From NCBI RefSeq assembly GCF_002394865.1, contig NZ_DGUZ01000015.1, positions 35,422 to 99,421 of the forward strand: 64,000 bases of DNA. The letters are read 5' to 3'. The stretch comes from Fibrobacter sp. UBA4297. Its GTDB lineage: Bacteria; Fibrobacterota; Fibrobacteria; Fibrobacterales; Fibrobacteraceae. Within the stretch, counting starts at the first letter, position 1; each line of letters starts with the position of its first letter. Shown in pieces: positions 50,067-58,931 of this stretch. The notes under the pieces were generated by a model. That model was not told where the DNA came from and did no database searches. It saw only the letters and a list, made by a program, of their open reading frames with translations. The translations under genes were made by a program, and so were the position numbers.

Positions 50067-50147
50067 CGTGTCATGCCCGACTTGATCGGGCATCTCCCTT
50101 CATAACTAATGACCATTGACTACTGACTAATAACCAACCACTAGTCT
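50067..50147. repeat. ATGCCCGA palindrome and heptamer array at an ABC-F stop codon
   Basis: GTCATGCCCGAC-ttgat-CGGGCATCTC is at 50068-50097. On the minus strand, from the TAG stop at 50141-50143, TAGTGGT-TGGTTAT-TAGTCAG-TAGTCAA-TGGTCAT-TAG follow with 7-base steps. Confidence 0.75.
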
Positions 50148-52027
50148 AACTTGTACTTGTCTTTCGCGGCTTCAAGTTCGGCACTTGCCTTTTCCCAGGC
50201 GGCGTAAAGTTCTTCGGTCAGCTTCTTGTTTTCGTCCATATCTTTTGCGATGGACGTAATCGCATTGCCGTCGCCAGATTCCGAAGCGGCCACAAGCTTT
50301 GCTTCAAGTTCGCCGCCGAGAGCTTCGGCCTTCGCGATTTCTGCTTCGAGGCGCGCGGTCTCTTTTTCGAGCGGCTTGATGACCTTGCTGCGTTCGGCAA
50401 TGTAGTCTGCTCGCGCCCTGCGGTCTTCCTTGGTGCGCGGCGTCGAACTCACGGGCTTGTCGTCCGTGACGTCGATATTCGAGACCTTGATGTTTGCGGA
50501 GTTCGCGCCGCCCGGCTTCTTTTCAGAAGCCCAGCCAACCTTTTCAAGGAAGTCCGCGTAAGTGCCTTCGAAGATACGGCACTTACCACCGTCGAAGACG
50601 ATGAGGCGCGTCGCAAAAGCGTGCAGCAGTTCTTCGTCATGCGTCACGACAAGCGCGGTGCCATCGTAATCTTCGAGCGCATCAATCAAGCTCTCGATGC
50701 TTTCCATGTCCAAGTGGTTCGTCGGTTCGTCAAGCAAAAGCATGTTGCTTTCGTTCGCCAAAATCTTGCCCAAAAGCACACGGCTGCGTTCACCACCCGA
50801 AAGCACCTTGACCTTCTTCATGGCAGTGTCGCCGCTGAACATCATCACACCCGCGAGGCTACGCGCACGGCTCTTCTGCGACACATCCGCAATCGCACTT
50901 GCAATTTCTTCTTCGACCGTATTTTCAAGATTCAGACGGTTGATATTCGTCTGTCCAAAGTAATTTATCTTGAGGTTCGGATTGTAATTGATTGTACCCT
51001 GGGTCGGTTCAAATTCTTTCGCAATCAAGTTCAAGAGCGTCGTTTTACCACGACCGTTCGGGCCGATAATCGCAATGCGGTCGCCCTTGAACACTTCCAT
51101 TTCAAGGTCGCTAATCAGCTCCGGACCGTAACCGTTTTCGTTCTTGTACGCAAAATGGAGTCCATGGATTTGCAACATGCGCTTGCCCGGAAATTCCGCA
51201 TTCTTGAAATTGAAATCCAGGTTGCGTTCGTGCGTGAGACGCTCGCCCGTCGCAAGCTTTGCCGCAGCCTTAATCTTTGACTGCACCATCGCAGCCTTTG
51301 CCGCCTTGTAACGGAAACGTTCAATGACACGCTCAAGCTGTTCCTTTTTGCGCTGCTCGTTTTCTTGCGTGCGCATTGCCACTTCTTCTTCTTCGGCAAT
51401 CGTCTCGCGCAGCTTTTCGACCGAACCCTTGACCTTGCGCATCTTGTGGCGGTGAATCCCCACCGTGTGCGTACAGACCTCGTCCATAAAATGGTGGTCA
51501 TGCGTAATCAAGAGCACTTCGCCCTTCCACGCGCGCAAAAAGCGGCTGAGCCAACGCATGGAAACAATGTCCAGATAGTTCGTCGGTTCATCGAGCAAAA
51601 GCATGTCCGGTTCCGACGCCAAGACCTTCGCCAAATTCAGACGGATCTGGAAACCGCCCGACAAAAGCATCGGGTCTTTCTGCATGCTCTCTTCGTCAAA
51701 GCCAAGACCAAAGAGAATCGCCTCGACCTTGTGTTCTTCGAGCCAGCCGTCCTCATTCACCTTGAGCACGCTGCACGCTTCTTCGTGAACCGTCGGGTGC
51801 GTGAACTTGATGTGCTGCTGCAAATAGCCAATCGTATAGCCCTTCGGGATGTCGATGTTACCGCCATCAAGACATTCCTGCCCGAGAATCATCTTGAAAA
51901 GGGTCGATTTGCCGCAACCGTTGCGACCTACAAGACCGACGCGTTCATGGTCGGCAACAAGCATGCTAGCGCCATCCAAAAGGACCTGCATGCCAAAAGA
52001 CTTAGATACATTCTGAATTTGAATCAC
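50141..52027 (-). CDS. ABC-F family ATPase (YheS/YbiT-like)
   Basis: The 628-residue soluble protein has two ATPase domains (GRNGCGKST, LSGGFQIRLNLAKVLA and LLLDEPTNYLD; then GPNGRGKTT, LSGGERSRVLLGK and LLLDEPTNHLD). A charged interdomain linker lies near residue 240-265, and a C-terminal coiled coil is joined by a flexible segment. Members of this group act on the ribosome. It is distinct from the Uup-type gene at 35625, which has the RRTRNEGRVRA linker. The start codon is GTG (MIQIQNVSKSFG), placed five bases after TATCTTTG. Confidence 0.9.
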   Translation of the reverse strand: MIQIQNVSKSFGMQVLLDGASMLVADHERVGLVGRNGCGKSTLFKMILGQECLDGGNIDIPKGYTIGYLQQHIKFTHPTVHEEACSVLKVNEDGWLEEHKVEAILFGLGFDEESMQKDPMLLSGGFQIRLNLAKVLASEPDMLLLDEPTNYLDIVSMRWLSRFLRAWKGEVLLITHDHHFMDEVCTHTVGIHRHKMRKVKGSVEKLRETIAEEEEVAMRTQENEQRKKEQLERVIERFRYKAAKAAMVQSKIKAAAKLATGERLTHERNLDFNFKNAEFPGKRMLQIHGLHFAYKNENGYGPELISDLEMEVFKGDRIAIIGPNGRGKTTLLNLIAKEFEPTQGTINYNPNLKINYFGQTNINRLNLENTVEEEIASAIADVSQKSRARSLAGVMMFSGDTAMKKVKVLSGGERSRVLLGKILANESNMLLLDEPTNHLDMESIESLIDALEDYDGTALVVTHDEELLHAFATRLIVFDGGKCRIFEGTYADFLEKVGWASEKKPGGANSANIKVSNIDVTDDKPVSSTPRTKEDRRARADYIAERSKVIKPLEKETARLEAEIAKAEALGGELEAKLVAASESGDGNAITSIAKDMDENKKLTEELYAAWEKASAELEAAKDKYKLD

Positions 52028-52032
52028 GAAAC

Positions 52033-52040
52033 CAAAGATA
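52033..52040 (-). promoter_or_regulatory. TATCTTTG box before the ABC-F gene
   Basis: It ends five bases before the GTG start with no ribosome binding site between; leaderless candidate. Confidence 0.5.
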
Positions 52041-52054
52041 GATTTTTAAAAGGG

Positions 52055-52086
52055 AGAACTTAGAACTTAGATCTTAGAACTTAGTC
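52055..52086 (+). repeat. AGAACTTAG heptamer array
   Basis: TTAGAAC-TTAGATC-TTAGAAC-TTAG with perfect 7-base steps on the plus strand, reading away from the ABC-F start. Confidence 0.75.
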
Positions 52087-52104
52087 AATGTGAAGATAAT
52101 TGCT

Positions 52105-52899
52105 TTATTTCAGCATTATCACTTTCTCTTGAATTTTTAAAATGGCGGGGAGCATCGGCGTTTGGATTATTCCCGAACGCACCCATCCTTGTTGCAAAAC
52201 GCTACCATTCAAATCAAACAACGTATAAGCATCGTCACTTTTCACACCTTGCAAGTAAAACCTATTCTTGCCGATTTTCAAAGCTCGGACACCAATCGAT
52301 TTGATTTTAACCAACGGCAAAAACATTCTTGACGAATCAACTAACGAACAACAATTTGCCATATCAGGTCCTATTAAATAGTAAGCGCCCTCTTCTTCAT
52401 TATAATACACCAAATCAATATCTTCACAACCAGACACATTCTTCATTTTATCGATTTCTTGAAGTAGGAAAACTTCTAACGAATCACGATTATTTTGAAT
52501 CACTCCATATTTTTGCAAACGCATAAGTTCAGCAAAAAGAACTTCGCTAAACAGAGCTGTTCCAGGCGTGCCTTCGGCTACAGCACCTGTAGAAACATCC
52601 TTACAAATCTGATTTTCCCTTCTCACCTTCAAATAGGCGGCTTCATTTATATCTAAAGAAAAAACAACTGAATAATCCAACGGCGAATTATATTCAATAA
52701 CATCACCCATTGCAACGCATAAAGCACGATACCTAGATGTTTCAAACTTAGGTAACCCAGCATAAATAGAATCGCATATTTCATCGCCAATTTGCGACAC
52801 ATCGATTTTCAAAGACTTGAAAATTATTTCATTCGTCTTTGGGGATACAGCAAAAGAAATTTCCGCAAACACAGCAATGATAAGCAATAATTTATCCAT
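52105..52899 (-). CDS. Exported protein with C-terminal sorting-like tail
   Basis: The 264-residue product has a signal peptide (LLLIIAVFAEISFAVS). The middle domain is not recognised. The last 60 residues (NRFYLQGVKSDDAYTLFDLNG, then ILKIQEKVIML) match the style of type IX secretion tails: a short strand, the YTLFDLNG turn and a final hydrophobic strand ending in Lys. Three Cys (ENQICKD, SGCEDID, ANCCSL) could form disulfides. It is relatively AT-rich. TATTTTTA lies 25 bases upstream with GGAGTG between. Confidence 0.7.
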   Translation of the reverse strand: MDKLLLIIAVFAEISFAVSPKTNEIIFKSLKIDVSQIGDEICDSIYAGLPKFETSRYRALCVAMGDVIEYNSPLDYSVVFSLDINEAAYLKVRRENQICKDVSTGAVAEGTPGTALFSEVLFAELMRLQKYGVIQNNRDSLEVFLLQEIDKMKNVSGCEDIDLVYYNEEEGAYYLIGPDMANCCSLVDSSRMFLPLVKIKSIGVRALKIGKNRFYLQGVKSDDAYTLFDLNGSVLQQGWVRSGIIQTPMLPAILKIQEKVIMLK

Positions 52900-52948
52900 T
52901 CAATCACTCCATTAGCATCCATTAAAAATATTCTCAATAACATATAAT

Positions 52949-52983
52949 AAAAAAAAGCGACCCCCAAGCCAATGGGAGCCGCT
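52949..52983 (-). terminator. Terminator after the 379-residue exported protein gene
   Basis: A 10-bp stem with two wobbles (AGCGGCTCCC/GGGGGTCGCT) and an eight-base loop, followed by seven T on the minus strand. Confidence 0.8.
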
Positions 52984-53004
52984 CCTAAACTCAATAGAGC
53001 GAGA

Positions 53005-54144
53005 TTACTTCCAGTCGAGAACTTCGCGGTTCCAGGAAACCGGAGAACCCGTCATGATCAATTTCTTATCAAAGCCGCTGCCATTGCTCATCTGCTTTGC
53101 AATAAAGCCAGACTTGTACATGGTAGCCTTCTTGCCGTCCTTGTTCTTGCCATCATAGACAATGTCAAATCCGACCCATCTGTAAAGAATAAAGCCGAAG
53201 AAGTTTCTGCGGTATTCCCAAGAGTCGCTCGTGATGATGAGCTTCTTCACCTTGTAGCCCTTCACGAGAGCCTTGAGTTCCTTTTCAATCTTCGGACCCT
53301 TCCAGGTCTGCTTCGGGAGATCAGCCATCTTGACCGGAGTCGGGCCACGCTTGATAGCTTCCTGAACTTCTTCGATCGGAGACTTGCCCACGATTTCCTT
53401 GAAGTCAGTCACTTCAACTTCGTAGAACTTTTCCGGGAAAGCAACGCCCTTGTAAACACCCTGATCGATATAGCCGTATCCTTCCGGCACATAGAAAAAC
53501 TTGCCACCCTTCTTGTAAACGAAAGCCATCGCAAAAGCGTTCTTGTCGTTGTACTTCATGATGGAGCCAAAGCGGTAAGCGCGCACGAATTCGCTTTCAC
53601 CCTGTTCCTTGTCGGACGGGCCAATCCAGCGGGACTTGAGATTTCTGATGTCGTTGTCCTTCGTGATCATGTAGACTTCAGCCGGCAATTCGCCTTCGAG
53701 CATCGTCTTAGTGGTATCGTCGATTTTCTTCGGATCCCAGTCATACACGAGAGCCTTCGGGGTATTCGGGGTCGGGCCATCGACAACGGGCTTGCCAAAG
53801 CACTTCACGCACTTTGCAACATGGTCCTTCCAGAAAACAACGTTGCTATCGGCGTCCCTGTAAAGCACGTCGTAGTTCAACACGTCCGGTTCGCGTTCTT
53901 CGGCAAGTTCATCCGTGTGGATAAACACCTTGATGATGCCCTTTTCCTTGTTGTCCTTCCAGTGATAGAAAATGCGTTCGAGGTAACGGTTCGAAATATC
54001 GGCGCCTACCGGGAGTTCGCTTCTAGCCATCGTCGGCTTGTCAGAAGCAGGGGCCAAAGCGGCATCGGCAGGGACGTCATCCTGAGCATTCGCCATAGAG
54101 AAGGCGAAAAGTCCTGCGGCAAGAGTCTTGAGAATCAGTTTCAT
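53005..54144 (-). CDS. Exported protein of unknown function
   Basis: The 379-residue product has a signal peptide (MKLILKTLAAGLFAFSMANAQ). The mature part is rich in Lys and aromatic residues, with a region of predicted strands (FYHWKDNKEKGIIKVFIHTDE, FAMAFVYKKGGKFFYVPEGYG, FFGFILYRWVGFDIVYDGKNK). Two Cys form a CVKCFGK pair near residue 120. No domain is recognised. The start at 54144 is preferred to a longer frame from 54255 because the signal peptide begins there. Strong codon bias suggests high expression. Confidence 0.75.
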   Translation of the reverse strand: MKLILKTLAAGLFAFSMANAQDDVPADAALAPASDKPTMARSELPVGADISNRYLERIFYHWKDNKEKGIIKVFIHTDELAEEREPDVLNYDVLYRDADSNVVFWKDHVAKCVKCFGKPVVDGPTPNTPKALVYDWDPKKIDDTTKTMLEGELPAEVYMITKDNDIRNLKSRWIGPSDKEQGESEFVRAYRFGSIMKYNDKNAFAMAFVYKKGGKFFYVPEGYGYIDQGVYKGVAFPEKFYEVEVTDFKEIVGKSPIEEVQEAIKRGPTPVKMADLPKQTWKGPKIEKELKALVKGYKVKKLIITSDSWEYRRNFFGFILYRWVGFDIVYDGKNKDGKKATMYKSGFIAKQMSNGSGFDKKLIMTGSPVSWNREVLDWK

Positions 54145-54352
54145 TCCATTCAACCTTACGGGTTCCAAATGACAAACGACATTCCTGGCGAACCCGCATT
54201 TGCCAAGAATGTGAAATTTTTCGAACAATGTAAAAACAAACGAAACATTTGTCAATAAATTATCACAAAATTAATACAAAAAACTTTATTTTTTCAACAA
54301 TCTTCAACATCTATCAACACCCTTTGTAAATAAAATTCAGGCATAAAGAAAA

Positions 54353-54398
54353 CCCCGCGTGTAACCCGTTAAGTTTCAAAGAGTTACTTTCCGCGAGG
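54353..54398 (-). terminator. Terminator after the second fibro-slime gene
   Basis: On the minus strand CCTCGCG pairs with CGCGGGG (one wobble) and GTAAC with GTTAC across an internal loop, followed by TTTTCTTT. The rest of 54145-54440 is AT-rich with nothing recognised. Confidence 0.6.
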
Positions 54399-54440
54399 CC
54401 TATTCTTAAACTGTTGATAAAATGTTTATATATATTTTTT

Positions 54441-54485
54441 TCTAAGTTCTAACAACTAAGTTCTGCCAACTGCGCCATAGGCGCA
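54441..54485 (-). repeat. Composite 3' element (copy 3) and array
   Basis: Read on the minus strand after the fibro-slime stop: TGCGCC-tat-GGCGCA (54471-54485), then AGTTGGCAGAACTTAG (54456-54471), then TTGTTAGAACTTAG. Confidence 0.75.
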
Positions 54486-54486
54486 T

Positions 54487-57400
54487 TTATTTCTTGCCGT
54501 GACGGCGAATGCCCAAAGTAAACGTTTCGTCGACACTCCCAGCCACATTACCATCCGAGAATATCTTGAACTTGAGCTTGGCGATATACACGCCCGTTCC
54601 GACCATGCGACCCTTATTGCTATGGCCATCCCACATCAAGAATACGTTACCCGGATTATCCACGCAGTCCGTCCCGAATATAGACTTGTCGTTACATGCC
54701 ACGGTGCCACTCTTCTTGTTCACAAAGTGCCCAAGGCTCGAGAAGTATTCCACTTCCCACCTGATCTGCACCTTCGAGAGCAGAACTTCTCGCGGTTCGT
54801 CCGAATTCAGCAACAGCGACTTGCCCACTTCGCTCAAGTCAAATGTAATCAACTCGCCAGGATACCCCTTCTCGGTCACAACATCCTTGATTTTCTTGGT
54901 CACATCGACACGAACCGGAGCCACATCGTCCTTGTACGGCCACGTTTCCGGAGTCCAGTTGGCGGGGTCAATTCCCACAACGCCCGGCGATTCCACGCCA
55001 ACACGCTGTTCGCCTTCAATACGACGCCAGGGATTGTTCACATGCGGCACGTTTCCATTCAAGTCCGGGAGCACACCCGGAATCAGGCGCACCATGAAAC
55101 CAACTTCCGGCAAAATCGTAAAGTCCGTTTTCTTGAACATTACGTCATAATAGTTGCTCTTCCGGCTCGGAGAAACCGATATTGCCGAAATCAGCGACGG
55201 ATCCACCAGCGCTCCGGACTTGTCCTTAAATTCAAGGAATGGTATTCCGTTAAGCACGTCCGCCTGGGCAGCCTCGCTAATATAGACCGTCAACTTGCTT
55301 ACACCATCCGATATAGGCTTGATTATAGGCTTTTCCAGAAGAATGGCTCCCATGCGGTCTTCAATGGCAAGCCCATCCAAACTAAGCTGCGTCATCTGCC
55401 CCGTTTCCTTGTCCATGTACGTGTAATGGTACCTGAAGGACCCCTGATAAACGTCCTTGTTCCCCCCCGTAAATACCATGGGCTGCAAGCTATCCGCAAA
55501 GATAGTGAGGCTGTTATCCCGGTCAACCAACGCCATCACGTTCATCACAGAAGCCGTCGTGTGCCAGTCATCGCTTCCAAAAGTCCACGCAATCGTATCC
55601 GGAACCGTCTCGCCAAAAGGCTTGTTGAACACGATAGAAATACTGTCGAGCACGCCATCGCCATTGCGGTCAAATGCTTCGCCGCCATTAGCAAACGGCA
55701 CCGGGGGCTCCTTGAAATGGATGTTTTTCCACGCAATGACATTCGCAACACCGCTTCCAGAAATTTCGAAGCTGGCATTCGTCACCGAAGAATCCCCCAC
55801 CACGTAGAACTTCGCGACACCGGTGGAATCGGTTATCAGCTTATTCACGCGCTGCTTCTTTTCGTCGAGGAACGTCATCGGGTACGCCGTCTTCAAATCA
55901 AGCACCGCAAAACAGTCCTTGCAGAGATTTGCAATGTAGAACACGCCCACCTGCAAAGGAACCGTATCCGGGTAAGCCACGTGGGTCAAAAGCGTATCGT
56001 TCGCGGAGCCGTCAAACGGGAGACCGCGCAAGCTAATGCCGGTCGGGTCAAAAACCTTGACAGAATCCGTACCGCTAAATACATCGACAAAGGCAATGTC
56101 CGGGAGCGGGTACGCAGGCACCGTAAAGTAGACTTCGCTAGACTGCCCCGGATCGCTAGCCAAGGAGAACTGCAACATGTAGGAACCCGGCGCCAAAGAG
56201 CGGTTACGCACAATTGCCACCGTGTCAATCACGAAGCCCGCCATGTTCGCGTCGATATTGATTCCCGCAATCGTACCCGGCAAAAGCTCCATGCCCGTCG
56301 AAGGGATTCTATCGTCGTCGCCATACAGCACAAACGAAGACTGCGCAGGCATCGTGTCTATTTTCGAGGTGCTCGACACATCACAGCTGATAGATTCATC
56401 CATCAACAGCTGCAAAATCGTGTACTTGATAGTTCCATCCGTCGTCTTTTCTTCAACCGGATAATATGTCTTTTGCGTCTGCAAGTTGATAGACGTACGC
56501 ATCTTGAAGTTCGAACCCGTTGCATTGCGTTCCGAGAAGAAGATGTGGAACGGGTACTCGCGGCCTTCAACAAGCTTTAAAGACGGATCATTCTGCCCAA
56601 TCGTATCCAGGTTCACGCCGCCCTCGACAGGGCTATGGCAACCGCCGATATCAACGACAAGGCGATTATTGATAAACACCCAAACGTCATCGTCGCCACG
56701 GAATTCAAAGTACTGTCCCTTCACATAGCGGAACTGCGCCGAAACCTTCATCGCAAAGCTGTAGTTGTGGTGGCACCCCTGGATGTTCCAGTCAAATTTC
56801 GGGTTCAGCACGGTCTTTGCAGAGTCCAGATACTGCAAGTCGTCAATCGGATAAAAGCCCGGATTGATGGTGTCGTTACAGTCGCCTTCTTCGTTCGTAA
56901 AGTCCGCCTGCCAGAATCCTTCTTCATCAAGCGTAAGGCTAATGTCGCGGCAAACGCCATTCTTGTACTCATTGCCCAAAGCATCCTTCGCCACCACCTG
57001 CGGGATAAACCACTTCTCGATTTCATGGGCCGCAGAGCACTGCGACCACGGATAAACAAGGGAGTCCACTCGAGCAGGAGCCCCATTCACAAGCGTGTCC
57101 TGCACCATGCCCGGCACATGGCCACTACAAGTTTTAAGTTCCGCTAGCTCGCCATTTTGGTTCAAGCCCATAACGGTCGTATAGGCGTTACCGCCGTAAA
57201 TGCCGCCAAAGTCCACGTCGATGCTGTCATCATGGGATTCACCCGCCCAGTCGAGAACAAGCGCCGAAATCTTGAGAGACGGGCAAATGCCGAGAATTCC
57301 CGGATAGCGGGTCGTATCGCTCGGCTCGTAACGCTGTTTCGGATTCGGGTAAACCCAGACCGTATCATGCAACGCCATGAGGGAATCCAGGGAAATCAGG

Positions 57401-58764
57401 GAATCGAGATTATCAAGTTCAGCAACAATGCCCTTGCCGCCATAACGTTCCATGCCAAAAGTCTGCTTAAAGTAAACGCGCCAGTCCGTTGCATGCTTGT
57501 AAACAGTACCGGTATACCAGCCGCAGGTGTCTGCAAGCGGGCCCATCTTGATGACATCGCCAGTCGATTCAATCACCATCGAAGGGGACTGATTTTCCCA
57601 TGGGCTCTTGAGGCGGATTACCTTGGGCTCCGGCGGATAAAACACGAGGTCCAGCGTTTCCAGCGAAGTGGATGTGTACATCCAAGTCTCGTAAATGCCA
57701 GTCGGGAAAAGCTCGCCTGCACGCGGACGAGACGTTTCCGGGAAATATGGATGCTGCGGCCAGTCGTTCTTGCCACGCAGAATCTGTACAAAAGTTCCCT
57801 GGGCGTTCCACTGCGAAGACCCAACCACGGAATCCGCAAAATCAATGTGGCGCCAGTACTTGTATTCGCCTTCAGTGCTAAGCCCCGTCGGTTCGTTCAA
57901 GATGTTGTTGTCTATCTTGATAAAGAATGTGCTATCGCGGAAAGTCGTATTCGTACGCCACGGATGATAGATGTGCAGCCTGCGAGTCGGATCAAAGCAT
58001 TCACCCGGCGTACCGATTTCAGCAGAAACCACAGGATTTTCGACTGTTCCGTCCACAAACAGCGTATCCTGAGACTGCATAATTCCCACAAAGTCCACAA
58101 AGGAATCCCTGTCGGCAGGCACCGTATACCACGGAGCCTTGTAGCGCATAAAGTACCCCGTCAAAAGCGGGTTTGCGGCAATCATCGAAGGCGTAAGCGC
58201 CCCATAGAACCAGCCGCACTTATCCTTATCGCCCTCGCTAAAGCGCATCAGCACGGAATCCGCACCGAAAACCATCTGAGGGAGCACCTTGTTGCCCCAC
58301 GGGCTCTTGAACCAGACAATCTTCGAACCCGGCGCCATAAACGACTTTTTAAAGGACTTGTCTGTCACGTCCGTATAAAGCCAAATTTCCGTTTCCGTAC
58401 CAAAGAATGCGGTAATTCTAGTCTTCCCGCCTTCCTTCCACGAGACGCAGTTGTTGTTATTGTAATTGTAGTCGTCCGTGTTGGGGCACGCCTTGAATTC
58501 AAAATCCTGCCAGTCCTGGAAATCGGCAACCGTCTTGCCTTCCCAGGTATAGGCATACCAGTCGTTGCCCTCGCTTTTCATCATCGTCTTGGACGCAGCA
58601 CCAAATCCCGGATTGTAATCCGTGACGCCACCGACAATATGCGGTATTAAATCAGAAGAAGTCGCATCATCGCGGTAAGGAGACTGCAGATGAACAGTCA
58701 AGTCTGCCCATGCGGAAGCAGCCAAAAGCAATGGAGCGACAATACCCAAACAACAGTGTTTCAT
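54487..58764 (-). CDS. Fibro-slime domain surface protein 2
   Basis: The 1425-residue exported protein starts with a signal peptide ending near SAWADLTVHLQSP. Three copies of a segment with SPWxNxxPxM...CGW follow in the first 430 residues, perhaps small binding modules. The fibro-slime domain (about residues 500-780) contains FRGDDDVWVFINNRLVVDIGG and then VNLDTIGQNDPSL and ERNATGSNFKMRT, like a PA14-type fold. The last 450 residues hold beta-sandwich repeats and end in YIAKLKFKIFSDGNVAGSVDETFTLGIRRHGKK-like tail elements. Fibro-slime proteins have been linked to cellulose adhesion in Fibrobacter. It has its own TATATTTT box and AGAGGG site. Confidence 0.88.
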   Translation of the reverse strand: MKHCCLGIVAPLLLAASAWADLTVHLQSPYRDDATSSDLIPHIVGGVTDYNPGFGAASKTMMKSEGNDWYAYTWEGKTVADFQDWQDFEFKACPNTDDYNYNNNNCVSWKEGGKTRITAFFGTETEIWLYTDVTDKSFKKSFMAPGSKIVWFKSPWGNKVLPQMVFGADSVLMRFSEGDKDKCGWFYGALTPSMIAANPLLTGYFMRYKAPWYTVPADRDSFVDFVGIMQSQDTLFVDGTVENPVVSAEIGTPGECFDPTRRLHIYHPWRTNTTFRDSTFFIKIDNNILNEPTGLSTEGEYKYWRHIDFADSVVGSSQWNAQGTFVQILRGKNDWPQHPYFPETSRPRAGELFPTGIYETWMYTSTSLETLDLVFYPPEPKVIRLKSPWENQSPSMVIESTGDVIKMGPLADTCGWYTGTVYKHATDWRVYFKQTFGMERYGGKGIVAELDNLDSLISLDSLMALHDTVWVYPNPKQRYEPSDTTRYPGILGICPSLKISALVLDWAGESHDDSIDVDFGGIYGGNAYTTVMGLNQNGELAELKTCSGHVPGMVQDTLVNGAPARVDSLVYPWSQCSAAHEIEKWFIPQVVAKDALGNEYKNGVCRDISLTLDEEGFWQADFTNEEGDCNDTINPGFYPIDDLQYLDSAKTVLNPKFDWNIQGCHHNYSFAMKVSAQFRYVKGQYFEFRGDDDVWVFINNRLVVDIGGCHSPVEGGVNLDTIGQNDPSLKLVEGREYPFHIFFSERNATGSNFKMRTSINLQTQKTYYPVEEKTTDGTIKYTILQLLMDESISCDVSSTSKIDTMPAQSSFVLYGDDDRIPSTGMELLPGTIAGINIDANMAGFVIDTVAIVRNRSLAPGSYMLQFSLASDPGQSSEVYFTVPAYPLPDIAFVDVFSGTDSVKVFDPTGISLRGLPFDGSANDTLLTHVAYPDTVPLQVGVFYIANLCKDCFAVLDLKTAYPMTFLDEKKQRVNKLITDSTGVAKFYVVGDSSVTNASFEISGSGVANVIAWKNIHFKEPPVPFANGGEAFDRNGDGVLDSISIVFNKPFGETVPDTIAWTFGSDDWHTTASVMNVMALVDRDNSLTIFADSLQPMVFTGGNKDVYQGSFRYHYTYMDKETGQMTQLSLDGLAIEDRMGAILLEKPIIKPISDGVSKLTVYISEAAQADVLNGIPFLEFKDKSGALVDPSLISAISVSPSRKSNYYDVMFKKTDFTILPEVGFMVRLIPGVLPDLNGNVPHVNNPWRRIEGEQRVGVESPGVVGIDPANWTPETWPYKDDVAPVRVDVTKKIKDVVTEKGYPGELITFDLSEVGKSLLLNSDEPREVLLSKVQIRWEVEYFSSLGHFVNKKSGTVACNDKSIFGTDCVDNPGNVFLMWDGHSNKGRMVGTGVYIAKLKFKIFSDGNVAGSVDETFTLGIRRHGKK

Positions 58765-58858
58765 TCAACACCCTCTTAAATTGTCCCACACTTTTCATTT
58801 AAAATATATTCAAGGACAATAAATTCACAACAGAATAATGAAAAAAAATGCTTTTTCT

Positions 58859-58887
58859 GTAAAAAATCCCGGCGCTACGGCCGGGAT
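58859..58887 (-). terminator. Terminator between the two fibro-slime genes
   Basis: Perfect 8-bp stem ATCCCGGC/GCCGGGAT with a six-base loop, followed by TTTTTT. A second hairpin GCCCT/AGGGC lies just upstream near 58901-58916. Confidence 0.85.
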
Positions 58888-58931
58888 AAAGTTTTGGGCG
58901 CCCTTTGCTACAGGGCAAATAAAGACTCAGG

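Noticed and set aside
54499..58650. Long open frames on the plus strand opposite the fibro-slime gene
   Set aside because: They mirror the minus-strand codons, lack signal peptides and known motifs, and are rich in Arg/His as expected from antisense of biased genes.
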